From positions 34,272,259 through 34,336,258 of the forward strand of contig CM054181.1 in the NCBI GenBank assembly GCA_028829895.1: a stretch of 64,000 nt of DNA, read 5' to 3'. Origin of the DNA: Sinotaia quadrata (taxonomy: Eukaryota; Mollusca; Gastropoda; Architaenioglossa; Viviparidae). Position 1 is the stretch's first letter. Each line of letters begins with the position of its first letter. The position numbers and the translations under genes are program-made. The notes under the pieces were generated by a model, which saw only the letters and a program-made list of their open reading frames with translations, was not told the DNA's origin and did not search any database. Shown one piece after another: positions 10,721 through 23,496 of the stretch.

Positions 10721-12179
10721 ACTGTAAGTCAATTTCAATGGAAGCAGACGATAAATTATTCTAGTCTAGCAACAATCACGATCAACCTCTCTGATTAAGC
10801 TATAATACTTGAATGGCTAGGCAAATAAATCTGTTACTTAGAATGTAGATCTAAATAGTTTAGCCTAGCAAATAATTGCTAACTTTCGCTATATAAACAT
10901 CATTTTAAAAAACAAAACAAAACAATGTTTGGATTTTTAGTGTTGTCATTCTTGTAATGTGTTTATTAGCAATTGATATATATTTTGAAATTTTATGGTG
11001 AGGTACAGACAAATAATAAAAATAATAAAATTACAACTTAATAATACATATAAATAAAGCAACCAATATACACATTAAACTTTTTAAAAAGGAAATAATG
11101 ATGAAAATAATAAATAGTAATATAAAATTAATAAATAAATTAAGTATTATGCACAACATTAAATTAAAAATGTATAGCAATGTAATTACTACATGTAAAT
11201 GTGTATATAAATAGGAAATATACACAGATACTTATTTTCTTTTCAGTCATTAGAAATGAAAATAATTGGTTTCAATCCTAATATGCTATCAATGTATGCA
11301 AGTTAAGCTCACGTTTCTTGTTATAATCTCTCACGATAATAAAAATTCATTTGACTTTTGTCTAGCTTTAATGTGCAAAACAATGACTGTAGTGTTTATA
11401 AATCTCCCTATTTGAAGTGCAAATAAGAAATATAAAAATAACTTGTCCTGCTAGACAGTGTTAAGTACCACTATACATGTTCTACTGATTTCTATTATTA
11501 AAAAATCTTCCTCGAACTTTCCATTCTGTAGAGTAGATAATTTTAATTTGTTCTTCAAATCAATGACAATACATTTTACATATATGGTTATAATAGCTGA
11601 ACTTTTTATTATTAGTAGTAGTAAACTACTAGAAACAATTTTAATTTCAATTTACACTTGAGGAATGTTTAGTTTTATGTTGTAACTATTAATAATATAT
11701 ATTATTAAATCTGTCCAAATACTACTTAACATACTTAGAGATACTATTAAAAACATATAAAATTACAGTTTTGTTTTTTTAGAAACATGATCTTTTGTAA
11801 ATTTGTTTCTTGTTTTAGTAACTTGCTTATTATTTGCTACTGAAGGATATATGTTTGGATTTTTCGTTTGGCCTAACTCTTAGGGTACTATTGTTTAATA
11901 TCTTTTTGATATGCATTGACTGAATATTTGTTTACATGAGCATATAATCTTAGTACTGCAAATATAAAATATAAATAAAATATTATAGTACATAAAATTT
12001 CATTAATTAAATAAACACATTGTTAATGAATTCATTGTGAGCATGCACTGGAATTTTCTGGCACATGCATAAACGTTTTTAATATTTTAAATACAGACAA
12101 AATATAATACACAACTCATTAGTATATATAGTATTAATATATAAACACTTAGACAACTTTTAGTAATTGCTATAGAATC
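10721..12179. other. No recognised feature
   Basis: Very AT-rich intergenic DNA without convincing coding sequence, array or transposon end. Confidence 0.6.
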
Positions 12180-12770
12180 AGCCATTGTCATCAGTGAATA
12201 TTAATTACTGGAAATATTGTACTGCCTTACTAAATGAGAGTTCGGAAACTGCTGTCATCAATGAATAGTAATTACTGCTAATACTGTTTACGTCTTATGT
12301 ACTGAAAACTCAGAAACTATTTTCATCCATGAATAGTAATTACTGCTAATACTATTTACAGTCTTATGCAGCGATAACTCAGAAACTGTCGCCATCACTG
12401 GATATTAATGACTGTTAACATTGTTTACAGTCTAATAAACTGATTTCAATATTCAGGTGTCTAACGTATAACTAATTTCAATATTCAGGTATCTAACAAT
12501 AAATTAATATCAATTGTCATGAGAATAACGTAAAACTAGTTTCAATTGTCATGTGATAACGTATAAACTAATTTCAGTTGTTACATCTTTGGCATATAAA
12601 CTAATTTCAATTGTCATATCTCAGAAATATAAACTAATTTCAGTTGTCACATCTTTGGCATATAAACTAATATAACTAATTTCGATTGTCAAGGCTATAA
12701 CATATAAGTTAATTTTAGTTATCATGACTCTTATATATAAACTAATTTCAACAGTAGGAGTACTCAGTTT
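12180..12770. repeat. Two adjoining degenerate minisatellites
   Basis: 12180-12425: about 60-bp variants of CATCAATGAATAGTAATTAC. 12435-12770: about 33-40-bp variants of ACTAATTTCAATTGTCATGT with ATATAAACTAATTTC. Confidence 0.7.
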
Positions 12771-13057
12771 AAATTAAATTAACTTATTACAATGAAACGT
12801 GCATGTGGCCTGTAAACTGTTTTCATAGACTGCAGGTTGGCATGTCAACCAACAGTTTTTAATAGATCTTGCATGAAGTAAGCACCAAAAATGAAAAGAA
12901 ACAAGTTCTAAGTGACTTTTTCTTTGAAAAAATTCTGTTAGTATGCAGATGCTTCATGTAAATTCACGCTGTTGGAACTTTTCATGTCTAGCTCAACTAG
13001 GTTCTTTTCCCTCCTGACTTCCATTCATCTTGAAAATCTTCGACGCACAGTAATTAA

Positions 13058-13060
<3 letters not shown>

Positions 13061-13088
<28 letters not shown>

Positions 13089-13090
13089 TT
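13061..13090. repeat. (GGCT)n microsatellite
   Basis: About seven uninterrupted GGCT units. Confidence 0.95.
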
Positions 13091-15021
13091 GTTGAGGGGC
13101 TTGTGCAAGCATATTACTTATCCGCCCGGAATGTTCGAATTCTCTCGAACTTAAATATAGCTCATTCTCTAGGGAAGTGTACCATTTTGCTATATGAAGT
13201 GCAAAAATAAAGTGGATTAATTCTAATTATTTTAAATTCTAAAATCTTCACCAGGGTCTAATGTTCACCTAAAAACATACGAAAAGATAAAAATTATAAA
13301 AAATGATATTATAGGAGTTTGAAACACGTAAAAAGCATATGTTTCTGTTGAAAACTTAGAAAGTAAGATTTTACAGAAAAAAGACATTTTTATTTTTACC
13401 AGAAAAAGTATTTTAAAATAAGCAATACAATTATCTCATTACCACCAATATATTTTCTTTATTAACCTAAATTAATGACCTTAATCTGGATAATTTTTAT
13501 TTAAAATAGGTTATAAAACTGCAACTTCGCAACGTAGAAACTATATTAACAAATTTATCAGCCATCATTGAAGAAGTTCCATTTTTCTCAGCTAGACATA
13601 AAATGGGCTGAGTTATTATGTTACTAATGTTTTTTTAAAATATAATAATAAGCCTAATCGCACTATTTCTATTCTTGAATGTAATTCACAGGTTTTTCTA
13701 CCCTTATTTGCTCTGGTTCAAAACATACATACAGCTATGTGAAACCTTAAATGCTAAAGAAACCGCATGGATATATATATATACATATATGTAAGCTATT
13801 TACGATGTTAATTAATTTAATCAAAATATTATCGAGATTATCAGAAGTCTTAGCTGTTTTGAAACGTCGATGATTCCGAAAATTTTCCTGCCTGCAACCA
13901 TGAATGGAATGAAAATTATTTTTCTAATTTGGTACTGAAACTCATCACACCAAGACAAAATGACATGAGAGTTATCTTTCCGGAATATGGCGCCTTTGAA
14001 AATGTAAAATGTAGTTCTCGATATTATAGTAATTATTTTATATTTACAAATTTATTAGTTCTGTTGTAACATGTTAAAGATGAAACGAAGTCAAATTAGT
14101 TTTCATAAAACTGAGTATTTCCGAATCTAACGAATAAATTTGAAAAAATAGCATATGAATATTTCCGGTTAAAAAAAAAATCTAATTAAAACCAAATTGC
14201 GTGTTCGTGTGACATTTCGCAGTTTGATAAAAGTTTTGGAACCAATTTACATGGAAACTAAGCATTGCAAAAATATGCCTTTATAAAATATTATTTCTTG
14301 ATAAAATTGACGGTTTGCATTAAAAGGAATATCTAATATTACTTTAATGTAATACTGCTTCTAATAAAATCTTGAAACAGGAAATTTGTTGGATTATTTA
14401 TAACAATGAAAATTAAAGAAAACGGCTATGTGTATCCATGTAACAAAAAGAGGTGCCATTTTTTTTATAGTTCAAAACTACTCTGTATTACAAATAATTA
14501 CACAAAATAAATATACATATATTCACACAACTATCTTATGTATCTCTCACGTCAATTCTGAATATATAGAATATAAACACGTGATATTTCAAAGCTTTAT
14601 TTTTTAAGAAAACACATTTCAAATGGACTCCCCTCTTCATAGTACACTTCCCCAGAGTATGAACCATGTGTGTTTAGACAGCAGTTTTACGCCACCACTG
14701 GAACTTGTGCTGAATATTTCATCATCAGACGTTATCTGATCTGGAGTGCCCCAGTGGGACCCATTGCCGCACACTTGTGTTCGAGGTGGAGGGCGGGAGG
14801 GCTGGTGGAAGGGGGTGAATATATATATAATGCATAGATTCAGGTGTTGCCAACTCTAAACGTCTATAACTGCTAATTTGACTTGTAAATGGTATGCGAG
14901 CTGGCCTCTTTACCTTCGACCCTTTCCTTGGCATATAAGTCAAATAGCATCCACACTGCCATAACGTTATAAAAAAATTAATTTTGTTGTCAACTTCCGG
15001 ATTTCATCGCTCACGCTTTAA
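13091..15021. other. No recognised feature
   Basis: AT-rich intergenic DNA. Small TA runs at 13771-13790 and 14819-14829; a less AT-rich patch at 14640-14935 without recognised motif. Confidence 0.55.
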
Positions 15022-15168
15022 TTTTACAACGAATCACTCGCATTCAATTATCGTTTTCTTAAGCTATGATTTTACAATGAATCACTCGCATTCAACATTC
15101 TTTTCTTAAGCTATGATCTTACAACGAATCACTCGCATTCAACATTGTTTTCTTAAGCTATGAACTAT
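15022..15168. repeat. About 48-bp tandem repeat, three copies
   Basis: ACGAATCACTCGCATTCAA and TTTTCTTAAGCTATGA recur three times. Confidence 0.85.
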
Positions 15169-15350
15169 GAATAGAAGCACTAGAACGCACTGTGCAGTGC
15201 TTCGATGTACATACAACTGGAGAAGATTAAAAAAAGTGCAATAAATTAATCTTGTTTTTGATTTTTTTTCAAAATCAAACATTGTGACTGTTAAAGTGAT
15301 GTACGCTTCGCTTTTTATCGAATACCCTCGGAGCCAGACCTCAAAAGACA

Positions 15351-15422
15351 ATGGTTGTCTCCTGTGCAGTTGAAAACTGCTCCAAAGAGTGTTTACGTAT
15401 GCTCTTTTCATTTCACCGATAA
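15351..15422 (+). pseudogene. Possible THAP zinc-finger N-terminal fragment
   Basis: ATG at 15351 opens 23 codons, MVVSCAVENCSKECLRMLFS then FHR, then a stop inside the first 64-bp repeat. THAP domains typically begin with a C-x(2-4)-C pair a few residues from Met and have an F(H/Y)R(F)P motif soon after. Spacing here is right, but the second half (central Trp, C-x2-H) is not found in frame. Could be chance or an old element interrupted by the array. Confidence 0.25.
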
Positions 15423-16185
15423 AATATCCTACCGTTAACAAACCTATACCAGTGTTATAACTTGGTTATAAGAGAATGGAAGATAAAATATCCTACCGTT
15501 GACAAACCTATACCAGTGTTATAACTTGGTTATAAGAGAATGGAAGATAAAATATCCTACCGTTGACAAACCTATACCAGTGTTATAACTTGGTTATAAG
15601 AGAATGGAAGATAAAATATCCTACCGTTGACAAACCTATACCAGTGTTATAACTTGGTTATAAGAGAATGGAAGATAAAATATCCTACCGTTGACAAACC
15701 TATACCAGTGTTATAACTTGGTTATAAGAGAATGGAAGATAAAATATCCTACCGTTGACAAACCTATACCAGTGTTATAACTTGGTTATAAGAGAATGGA
15801 AGATAAAATATCCTACCGTTGACAAACCTATACCAGTGTTATAACTTGGTTATAAAAGAATGGAAGATAAAATATCCTACCGTTGACAAACCTATACCAG
15901 TGTTATAACTTGGTTATAAGAGAATGGAAGATAAAATATCCTACCGTTGACAAACCTATACCAGTGTTATAACTTGGTTATAAGAGAATGGAAGATAAAA
16001 TATCCTACCGTTGACAAACCTATACCAGTGTTATAACTTGGTTATAAGAGAATGGAAGATAAAATATCCTACCGTTGACAAACCTATACCAGTGTTATAA
16101 CTTGGTTATAAGAGAATGGAAGATAAAATATCCTACCGTTGACAAACCTATACCAGTGTTATAACTTGGTTATAAAAGAATGGAA
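15418..16185. repeat. 64-bp satellite-like array, 12 near-identical copies
   Basis: GATAAAATATCCTACCGTTG recurs exactly every 64 bp (15418, 15482, 15546 ... ), 12 units. Only a few variants are seen: first unit GTTAACAAACC in place of GTTGACAAACC, and TATAAAAG in place of TATAAGAG at 15851 and 16171, which are 320 bp (five units) apart. Confidence 0.97.
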
Positions 16186-16399
16186 GATAGAAAGCACCGA
16201 GTGCTTTGGAGGTGTCCACGACAATGTCTGCTGCAAATACATATGCAAACAATAGTCAAACTTGAAAAAAGAAAGTCACTGATTCGAATTCGTCTGATCA
16301 GCTCCTTAAGATATCTTTCAATGTATCCTAGGTTTTGGGTTGGTTGTTTTTTAAAGATTTTAAAATTGACTACCTTCTAAAGAACGGCTCAATGCGAAT
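16186..16399. other. No recognised feature
   Basis: Short unique stretch following the array; the open frame at 16180-16380 shows no recognisable domain. Confidence 0.4.
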
Positions 16400-16900
16400 A
16401 TTCTTTCTCTGTAACAAATTCACAGAACCGGAAGATGTCGACAAAAGCATTAAGATATACAAATGTCATCAACCTTGACATATATTTTAAGTAAACTCTG
16501 GAAAGTTGTGGCTGCTTAATTTATCCTTTGATTTAAGGAACTAAATCACTGATAAATCAAAGTAAAAAGGCCTGGGTACTTTTTCTTTTAACCTGACAGG
16601 CAAGAAATGTCGCGACAGTCAAGTCATCCTAGACTCAGAGTCTAGTCTTTGAGCAATTGCGCAAGCACTTTAAGTCATTTTGTAATACTTAGTTTAATAT
16701 TTAGCCTACTGACCACGTGTGACTAACTGACCAATTGGATCGGTCTTGCGCACGCATGCATTATCACATTAAAATGTCGCAAGACGCAACAAAGTCAATA
16801 TCGTCATCACAGCGAAAGGCTTTCCCAGATCAGAACTTGAAAAGCGCCATTGTCACTCAGTGGAATGAAACCCTCTCTCTAATTTATGCTGAAAAAGACC
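16400..16900. promoter_or_regulatory. Complex single-copy block, candidate conserved noncoding element
   Basis: Moderate GC with GAGCAATTGCGCAAG, CACGTGTGAC, GACCAATTGGATCGG and CGCACGCATGC strings. No coding sequence. Regulatory role inferred only from composition. Confidence 0.25.
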
Positions 16901-17019
16901 AGTCAGTTTAATTAAAGTACTACAATATTATTATAATGACTTCATTTTATTTAATTTTATTGCATGGCTGCTGTAAAAAAAAAAAGAAGAAGAATGTAAT
17001 GCTGTGATCGATTAACCGG

Positions 17020-17080
17020 GAACCGATCGTTCATAATTAACCGGTTAAAAAAATTATGAACTGATTAACCGTTTTTCACA
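17020..17080. repeat. Short inverted repeats around TTAACCGGTTAA
   Basis: GTTCATAATT (17029-17038) pairs perfectly with AATTATGAAC (17052-17061) around the palindrome TTAACCGGTTAA; ATTAACCG occurs again on both sides. May be a transposon end fragment. Confidence 0.55.
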
Positions 17081-17719
17081 TTGTGAACATGTCTTGTGTT
17101 CTTTATTTTCTCATCGTTTATCAACCCTTAAGTAGCGTAGATTTAAATCTTACACGATTCCTTATATGTAGACAGGATCTCTAACGATAATAACAATGAT
17201 GAAATTAACGATGATATTCCTGTCTTATTACTCAACCAATCTTGACGTGTGCTTGCTGCATTGATTACATTCCAAGAAATTGACGCCAACATGTACTCTG
17301 TGCATTTGCCGGTAAGAATTCTGGACAAGGAGGAAAAAGCATATACTAGTACGTAACATTTTCAAGGTTCTGTAATTTATATATATATATATTATTTTCA
17401 TTTTTTTAAAAAAGCATTCTTAATCATTTTCGTTAGTGTGAGATAAATCTGTACTTAAAATTGTAATTTGCCAATCAGCTTCTGGGAGCAAGAGCCATGC
17501 ATACTCTTTGTCAGAATCGCGAGCCACAGACGTCACAGCTGCAACCAGAAGGAAAAGTTGATGGAAACTATCAAACTGGTAAGTTTACCAAATATCTATC
17601 TTAATGTTTGTTGTTCTTTGTTTTTTTATTTTTGGTTTCTTTAATTTTGCCTGTGAATAATTTTTCCATGAAATGTTTATAAAATAAGATCTAATATTGA
17701 TATGTATTTCTTTGTGTAC

Positions 17720-17905
17720 ATTTCGCAGTGTTGCTGCATTTTAGGAAACACTCTACATTACTACTACTTCATTTCAGACAGCACTCTACAACATTACTAC
17801 TACATTTTAGGCAGCAAATATCTACATCACTACTACTATATTTTAGGCAGCAAATATCTACATCACTACTACTACATTTTAGGCAGCACTCTACATCACT
17901 GTGGC
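17720..17905. repeat. About 33-36-bp tandem repeat, five copies
   Basis: CTACATCACTACTACTA and CATTTTAGGCAGCA recur. Two overlapping plus-strand frames stay open through it but are repeat artefacts. Confidence 0.85.
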
Positions 17906-20224
17906 ATGCTGCCCATCTTCTCATGATTTTATTATGTTTACTAAAAGTAAAGATACCTTAATTCATAATAAAACTTTAAATTTAATAATAATAATATAAA
18001 TAGTAATAATCATTTCGACTTTATTTCTTTAAACCACTATAAAAGTAGTGATTTCAACCTCATTTCAAACTCTTACACTTTAGTGAAAATTAAACCTCCT
18101 CGAGTTCCCAACTTGCCCAGTTATGTAAAATCTTGTTTGAACTTGTCACAGCTTTGACCATTGCAAGTGTACCTAAAGCATCAATGTGTGTCTGCTGATG
18201 TACATTCAACTGGATGTGAAAAGTGTCACCTAGGTTAGGTTAAAAATCTGGGCAACAGATGTTAGAAAACTTAAATAAGGGAGTTAGAGAAATCCAAAAT
18301 TAGACTACCATTAAGACCCACACAAAGCATCTCTTATAGCAAGCGACTATCTTCAATAGTATATTCTCAAGACTGAATATTTAAAGTATGTGGACTTGTG
18401 GGAATACCTGGATTTTATAATTCAGTGATTAATTGCCAGCAAAGGTGAGTATCATAGTTTCTCTAGCTAATTATCAAAACTAATTATTTTTTAAATGTTA
18501 TATCTTATTTATATGCCTAACGTTTTGTATTCATAAATATTAATTAAGATTTCTGAGCGAGAGTGAGTGAGTTTTGTCTAGCCTTTCCTCCTCTATACAA
18601 GTTGTCTGAATGTGTGAGCATGAAGTCACTTAGTTGCACAATTGTAAGCCAGGCCAGTCTGGCACCATGTGCAATGGGACCCCAACCTAGAAAGGACTTG
18701 TGGCTTCCCCATACAATCACCATATTTTACACTTTGTTGGTCCATGCAAAGATGCCAAACCACGCCTTATTTTCACTGGACTAAGTGTGTAGTATTTAAA
18801 TTGAATGGAAATGCAGTGATCGAACTGAAGGCACATTTCAGTTGTGTGTGGTGATTTTGTACAAGAATTGACGGTAAACTAATGATATTCGTATAAAGTG
18901 ATTTATTTACAATCGATTGTAAATTTATGATCAGGTTAATTAAAGACATATTTTCAGTTGTTCAACAAGCATATTACATTAAATATTATATGATATTATG
19001 CACAACTAAAAGTAATGAATGAAAAAATATAATCATTTTACATAAACTTCAAGCACCAAAAAACCTTGCGAATAATTTGTTGCAAATGTTAACTTTGACA
19101 AGTAGCCCAATTGTATAGCTGTTAACAGATGACAAATTTAAAATTCCTTCGCAAAATATGCTAAACATAAAAAGTACTTTTATTCAGGAAACTGCAAAGA
19201 ATAACCCATTTAATTATTCCTGGACAAAAAAAATTCCTTCCAAGTTTGAAAGCTGTATAACTGATTTATTTTTTAAAATCAATTCATTCAAAGAAGGTTT
19301 CATTTTATTTCTAAAATTTGCACAGCATTTCAAAGTTGATGGACCTTTTATTTAGAAAAATTGTCAAACATTTTCAAAATACTTTATTTATGAAACAAAA
19401 TGCCACTTCTTTCAACGAGGCAATAGTTTGTTTGGAGACATTTGAAATATTTCAAAGTACGTTTTATTCACAAACTTTGAAAATATTTCAAATTACTTTT
19501 TCATCGGAAAAATGCGTATTATTTCACAGTACAAGTACGTAGCACTGTGGAAAATTGGCAGACTGTTTCAAATGAATCATTTGTCGTATTCTAGGCATCA
19601 TCCAATATGAAAGTTTGATACCAATTGTTTAATTAGACAGACACGGTTATGTATGCGTATTTTCTGTAGTGGACATATATAAAAACACATAGAGAGTAAT
19701 ACCATTAACATCACTCACTACGATTATTCCAGTGCTCGTACATTTTCGGGAGGTTACAATACATCCATGGTGTCAATGGGCATTCAGAAACTTATCAATT
19801 ATAGAATCAGTTATCAATGAATACTCACATAGAGGGTTCCCCTCCCTCCCCCCCCCCCCCCCAGCACGTATTTTATTATTGCATAGGACTTTTATGAATT
19901 TAAGTGTAACCTACAAATCCTAAACGTAATTATTTAATATAGCACAAAATACTTCTCTCAGACGGCAAGCTGTGCTACGGATCCTCAATACTACAGAATA
20001 AAATTATACATCCGTCCTATTTTTAAAAGGGGAGATCATTCAAATTCTATGTGCTTTAAAAAAAAAATAACCATGATCAGTATTCTTTCTTTGCTTCAAT
20101 GAGCGATTAATCATTTATATTTTTTAATACACCAAGTCTTTGTGATGATAATCAATATTAGTTTCTTTGAATTTCTTTATACACTAGGCATGTCATTAAA
20201 TATATTGACACAACGATACCGGCA
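17906..20224. other. No gene recognised
   Basis: AT-rich intergenic DNA. 19300-19530 has diverged echoes of TTTCAAA-ACTTTATT. A C homopolymer of about 14-15 lies at 19848-19862. Confidence 0.55.
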
Positions 20225-20450
20225 TTGCTACGGAGTTACAGTGTAATAGTGCACTCTCTGTAACACAATAAATTCTCACGCACTATTTCTACTTTACTGT
20301 CCGGAGTTAAAGTGTAATAGTGCACTCACTCTAACACAATAAATTCTCACGCACTATTTCTACTTTACTGTCCGGAGTTAAAGTGTAATAGTACACTGTA
20401 ACACAATAAGTTCTCACGCACTGTTTCTACTTTACTGTCTTGCCCATGGA
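20225..20450. repeat. About 70-bp tandem repeat, three copies
   Basis: CGGAGTTAAAGTGTAATAGT and TTCTCACGCACTATTTCTAC recur three times. Confidence 0.9.
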
Positions 20451-20489
20451 CACAGCAATAATCCTCTGTCCAGTTTATTACTAGGAACA

Positions 20490-21115
20490 ATTATATTCTG
20501 CTACCCGGTATTATTCCGGTTTTAATGTGATATTTTGCGCTTTTGAAATAATGATTCTCTGATATCTGGTATTATTTCACTTTATCGTGTGACAATGCAC
20601 TATAAACACGATAATAGTACACTTATATCCGGTATTATTCTAATTTAACGTGTGACAATGCACTATAAACACGATAATAATACTCTTATATCCGGTATTA
20701 TTCCACTTTAATGTGTGATAAAGTATGATAATAATACTGTGATATTCCGTATTATTCCACTTTAACATGTGATATTGCACTATACATATAACAGGGGTGC
20801 ACAAACCGCGGCCCGAGACGGGGGGGGGGGGGGCTCTATGCGGCCCCCGGAGGACTTTTGGATGTTACCATTATTACGAATGTAAAGCACGTTATTTCAT
20901 TATTTGTGTTGTTTTTTCTACTGAGCCATCCATGTGGCGACCCTCCACGCACTATCAATTGGAAACTTGGCCCTCTGGCCTAAAATGTTTGTGCACCCTT
21001 GACATATAATAATACTGTCTTATCTGGTATTATACAACTTGTGTGATATTGCACTATACATATATAATACTGTCTTATCTGGTATTATACAACTTGTGTG
21101 ATATTGCACTCAGTA
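20490..21115. repeat. Degenerate 60-70-bp minisatellite interrupted by a MITE
   Basis: Variants of CCGGTATTATTCCACTTTAA and GTGTGATATTGCACTATA recur on both sides of the 20792-21001 insertion. Confidence 0.75.
20792..21001. mobile_element. hAT-type MITE with perfect 8-bp target duplication
   Basis: 210 bp. Left end CAGGGGTGCACAAAC; right end GTTTGTGCACCCTTG, reverse complement CAAGGGTGCACAAAC (14 of 15). Flanked on both sides by ACATATAA (20784-20791 and 21002-21009), an exact 8-bp duplication. CGCGGCCC and GCGGCCCCC just inside the left end are typical of hAT elements. A G run of about 13 lies at 20820-20833. No transposase; the intact duplication suggests it is fairly young. Confidence 0.92.
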
Positions 21116-22054
21116 CCAGCACGTATCACAGATTTCATTCATTGAACTATATACAATAGTTCAGATGCGTGTGACTTGTACAAAGAGCAAATAATGTACT
21201 CTAAACAATATTCTACACATTAAAATATTGCTGAACTTATTACAGTTTGTTGTTATAGAGTTTATTCCTTCATGTCAGAGCAATTTTTAGCTGCACTTTA
21301 TGCTGACACACCAATGGCAAAGTATATTAGAGTTATATAGTAAATTCTTATTTATGTAAAAAAGATACTCTACCAAGAAAGTCTCATAGCACAGTTAATA
21401 ACAATTTAGTAAATAAAAATAATATTTATATATGTGTGTGCGTGTGTGTGCGCGCGCGCGCGCGCGTGTGTGTTTGCTGGCAATTAACCGTTCTTGAAGC
21501 TGCTCAACCAATTACATGTATTATGTTGTTATCTCGACACACTGCACAATATGTATAGATAATATGTGTCATTACTTTGGCATACTACAAATTACTTTTA
21601 GATAAATTTGTGTCATAATTCATGTCATTTTCTCGACACGCCGCAGCTACGTGTAGACAATTTTGTGGTGCATCTCGACCACACTATAGATTACTTGTCT
21701 ATAAATTCACGTCATTTTCGCATCTCACTGTCTCTACTAGTTAAGAGTTATTTAAGCCATCACGGGACCACTGCTTTACTTTTTCATGAAAGTGAAGAGT
21801 GATTATTTGACTCGCAGCTTCTTCTCTTGTTTGTTTATTGGCCGGGTGAGGAGAATGAGCTAAAACGTGAAATAGATTTAAATCATCACATGATATATGT
21901 TCAAGGTTATCCACAGACAGTCTCTTGGTGATCATGCAATAAGTTCTGTGAGTGATATCAATGCCAGGCACAATATGCAACACGCGTACGATTCTGATGT
22001 CTTTACTTCTGCGACTAATCGATGTCTGTGTCGGATCTTGGCAATGCAATATCC
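21116..22054. other. No gene recognised; alternating TG/CG run
   Basis: AT-rich with an alternating purine-pyrimidine tract TGTGTGCG...CGCGTGTGTG at 21433-21473, able in principle to form Z-DNA. The 21600-22030 part has several open frames without recognisable domains. Confidence 0.5.
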
Positions 22055-22800
22055 ACCGTAAAAACCAAACTTAAATTCCAGTCTGCTTGTCTCTATTTCT
22101 ACCTTGCTAAGGCCAAACTTAAGTTCCACTCTATTTGTTTTTATTTCTACCATTTGAACACCAAACTTAAATTCCAGTAATTTGTCGCGATTTCTACCTT
22201 GTTAAGGCCAAACTTAATTTCCACTCTATTTGTTTCTATTTCTACCATTTTAATATCAAACTTAAATTTCAGTCTACTTGTTTCCATTTCTACCTTGTGA
22301 CCAATTATATTATTTAAATTCTTGTTAATTAATTCGTTAAACTCAGAAAAATCAGTTCCAATTCACTTAACATTCTTCCTTGACACTTCAATCGAAAGTT
22401 CTAATGTACATGACTCCATTTCTTTACTGTCACTTCAAACTAAAGCTCCAGTGTATGTACTCTTTTTCTACACTGCCACTTCAATCATAAGTTGTAGTGA
22501 TGTGACTCCTTTTCTATACTGTCACTTCATTCTTAATTTGTAGTTTACCTGACTCTTTTTCTACTGTGCCAAGACTAGTTTAGTTGACTCCATTATTTTC
22601 ACTGTCACTTCAAACTTAAATTCTAGTTTATTTGATTCCAGACAGAAAGTAGCTCCCACTTTATGTTGTGAAGAACAGAAAGTAGTTCCAGTATACTAGA
22701 CTTCATTTCTGTCTTGTCAAAACCCAACATATTTAAAATATTTCACTCCAGTATTCATTTTGTCAAAATGAAATTTAAATTTCAGTTTATCTGACTCCGT
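22055..22800. repeat. Degenerate minisatellite 3' of Bsx
   Basis: Variants of CCAAACTTAAATTCCAGTCT and TCTATTTCTACCTTG at 50-60 bp spacing, clearest before 22320, fading toward 22800. Part of it may be Bsx 3' UTR. Confidence 0.65.
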
Positions 22801-22924
22801 TTCCATTTTGCCTAGAGCAAAGTTAAATTCGAGTCTATTTGATTTTTCGCTTTTCAAGAACAATATTCCAGCCTATGTGTCGATGTCTACCTTGTCAATA
22901 AAGAAGTACTGCAGTCTGTTTAAC

Positions 22925-22930
22925 TTTATT
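22925..22930 (-). terminator. Candidate polyadenylation signal for Bsx
   Basis: TTTATT on the plus strand reads AATAAA on the minus strand, about 258 nt after the Bsx stop codon. It is the nearest canonical hexamer I noticed; in AT-rich DNA it could be chance. Confidence 0.3.
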
Positions 22931-23187
22931 TATCTCTTGTCGAGACTGAAGTTACCGAAGTGGAAGTCGACTAAATATTTTCCCTTGCCAAGATAAACTG
23001 AAGTTGCAGGTATATATATGATATTTTTTAACTTCTCCCTCGAAGTTCCAGTCAACTTAATTCGAGACAGTAAATAATAATAACTGTCGGTAAGATATCT
23101 CAAGAAACTCCAGGTCTCCCTGTAGTGTTTTTCCTTGAACTCAAGTTCATTGCCTTGTTTAGTCGCCCAATTCTATCTTTCGACACA

Positions 23188-23496
23188 TCACGAAATCCTC
23201 TGCATAGCGGCAGTGGTGACATTAGAGTTGTCCGTGTCTGGGTCGACCACGTTTATCTCCTCACCATCTGAACACATCACATCCTCGTCGTCGTCATCAT
23301 TAGGGGGCAAGTTTGGCGAGACAGAAGGGTGCAACCTCGAATTCTCTCGATCATCTACGTCTTCGTCGTCAGATCCGCTTTCATTCTCTTCGACTTTTGG
23401 ATTGACCCCTGACCCGGAACTGCCCTCCGGATCTTCCTGTGCTTTGCGTTGCATTTTCTTTTGCTTCATACGCCTGTTCTGGAACCAAGTCTTTAC
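23188..23496 (-). CDS. bsx: Bsx exon 3 (homeodomain helix 3, acidic C-terminus, stop)
   Basis: 309 nt: 102 codons plus TGA at 23190-23188. Acceptor is TTGTTTCTATTCAG|GTAAAGACTTGG. It starts [18 protein letters not shown], the DNA-recognition helix with Gln50 and Asn51 (preference for TAATTG/TAATTA-type sites by family knowledge). The rest is low-complexity and acidic, with clusters such as [10 protein letters not shown] and PNDDDDEDV, ending TTAAMQRIS. The acidic tail is not a known Bsx hallmark; it could be a transactivation or protein-interaction region (inference). Confidence 0.95.
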   Translation of the reverse strand, partial: VKTWFQNRRMKQKKMQRKAQEDPEGSSGSGVNPKVEENESGSDDEDVDDRENSRLHPSVSPNLPPNDDDDEDVMCSDGEEINVVDPDTDNSNVTTAAMQRIS

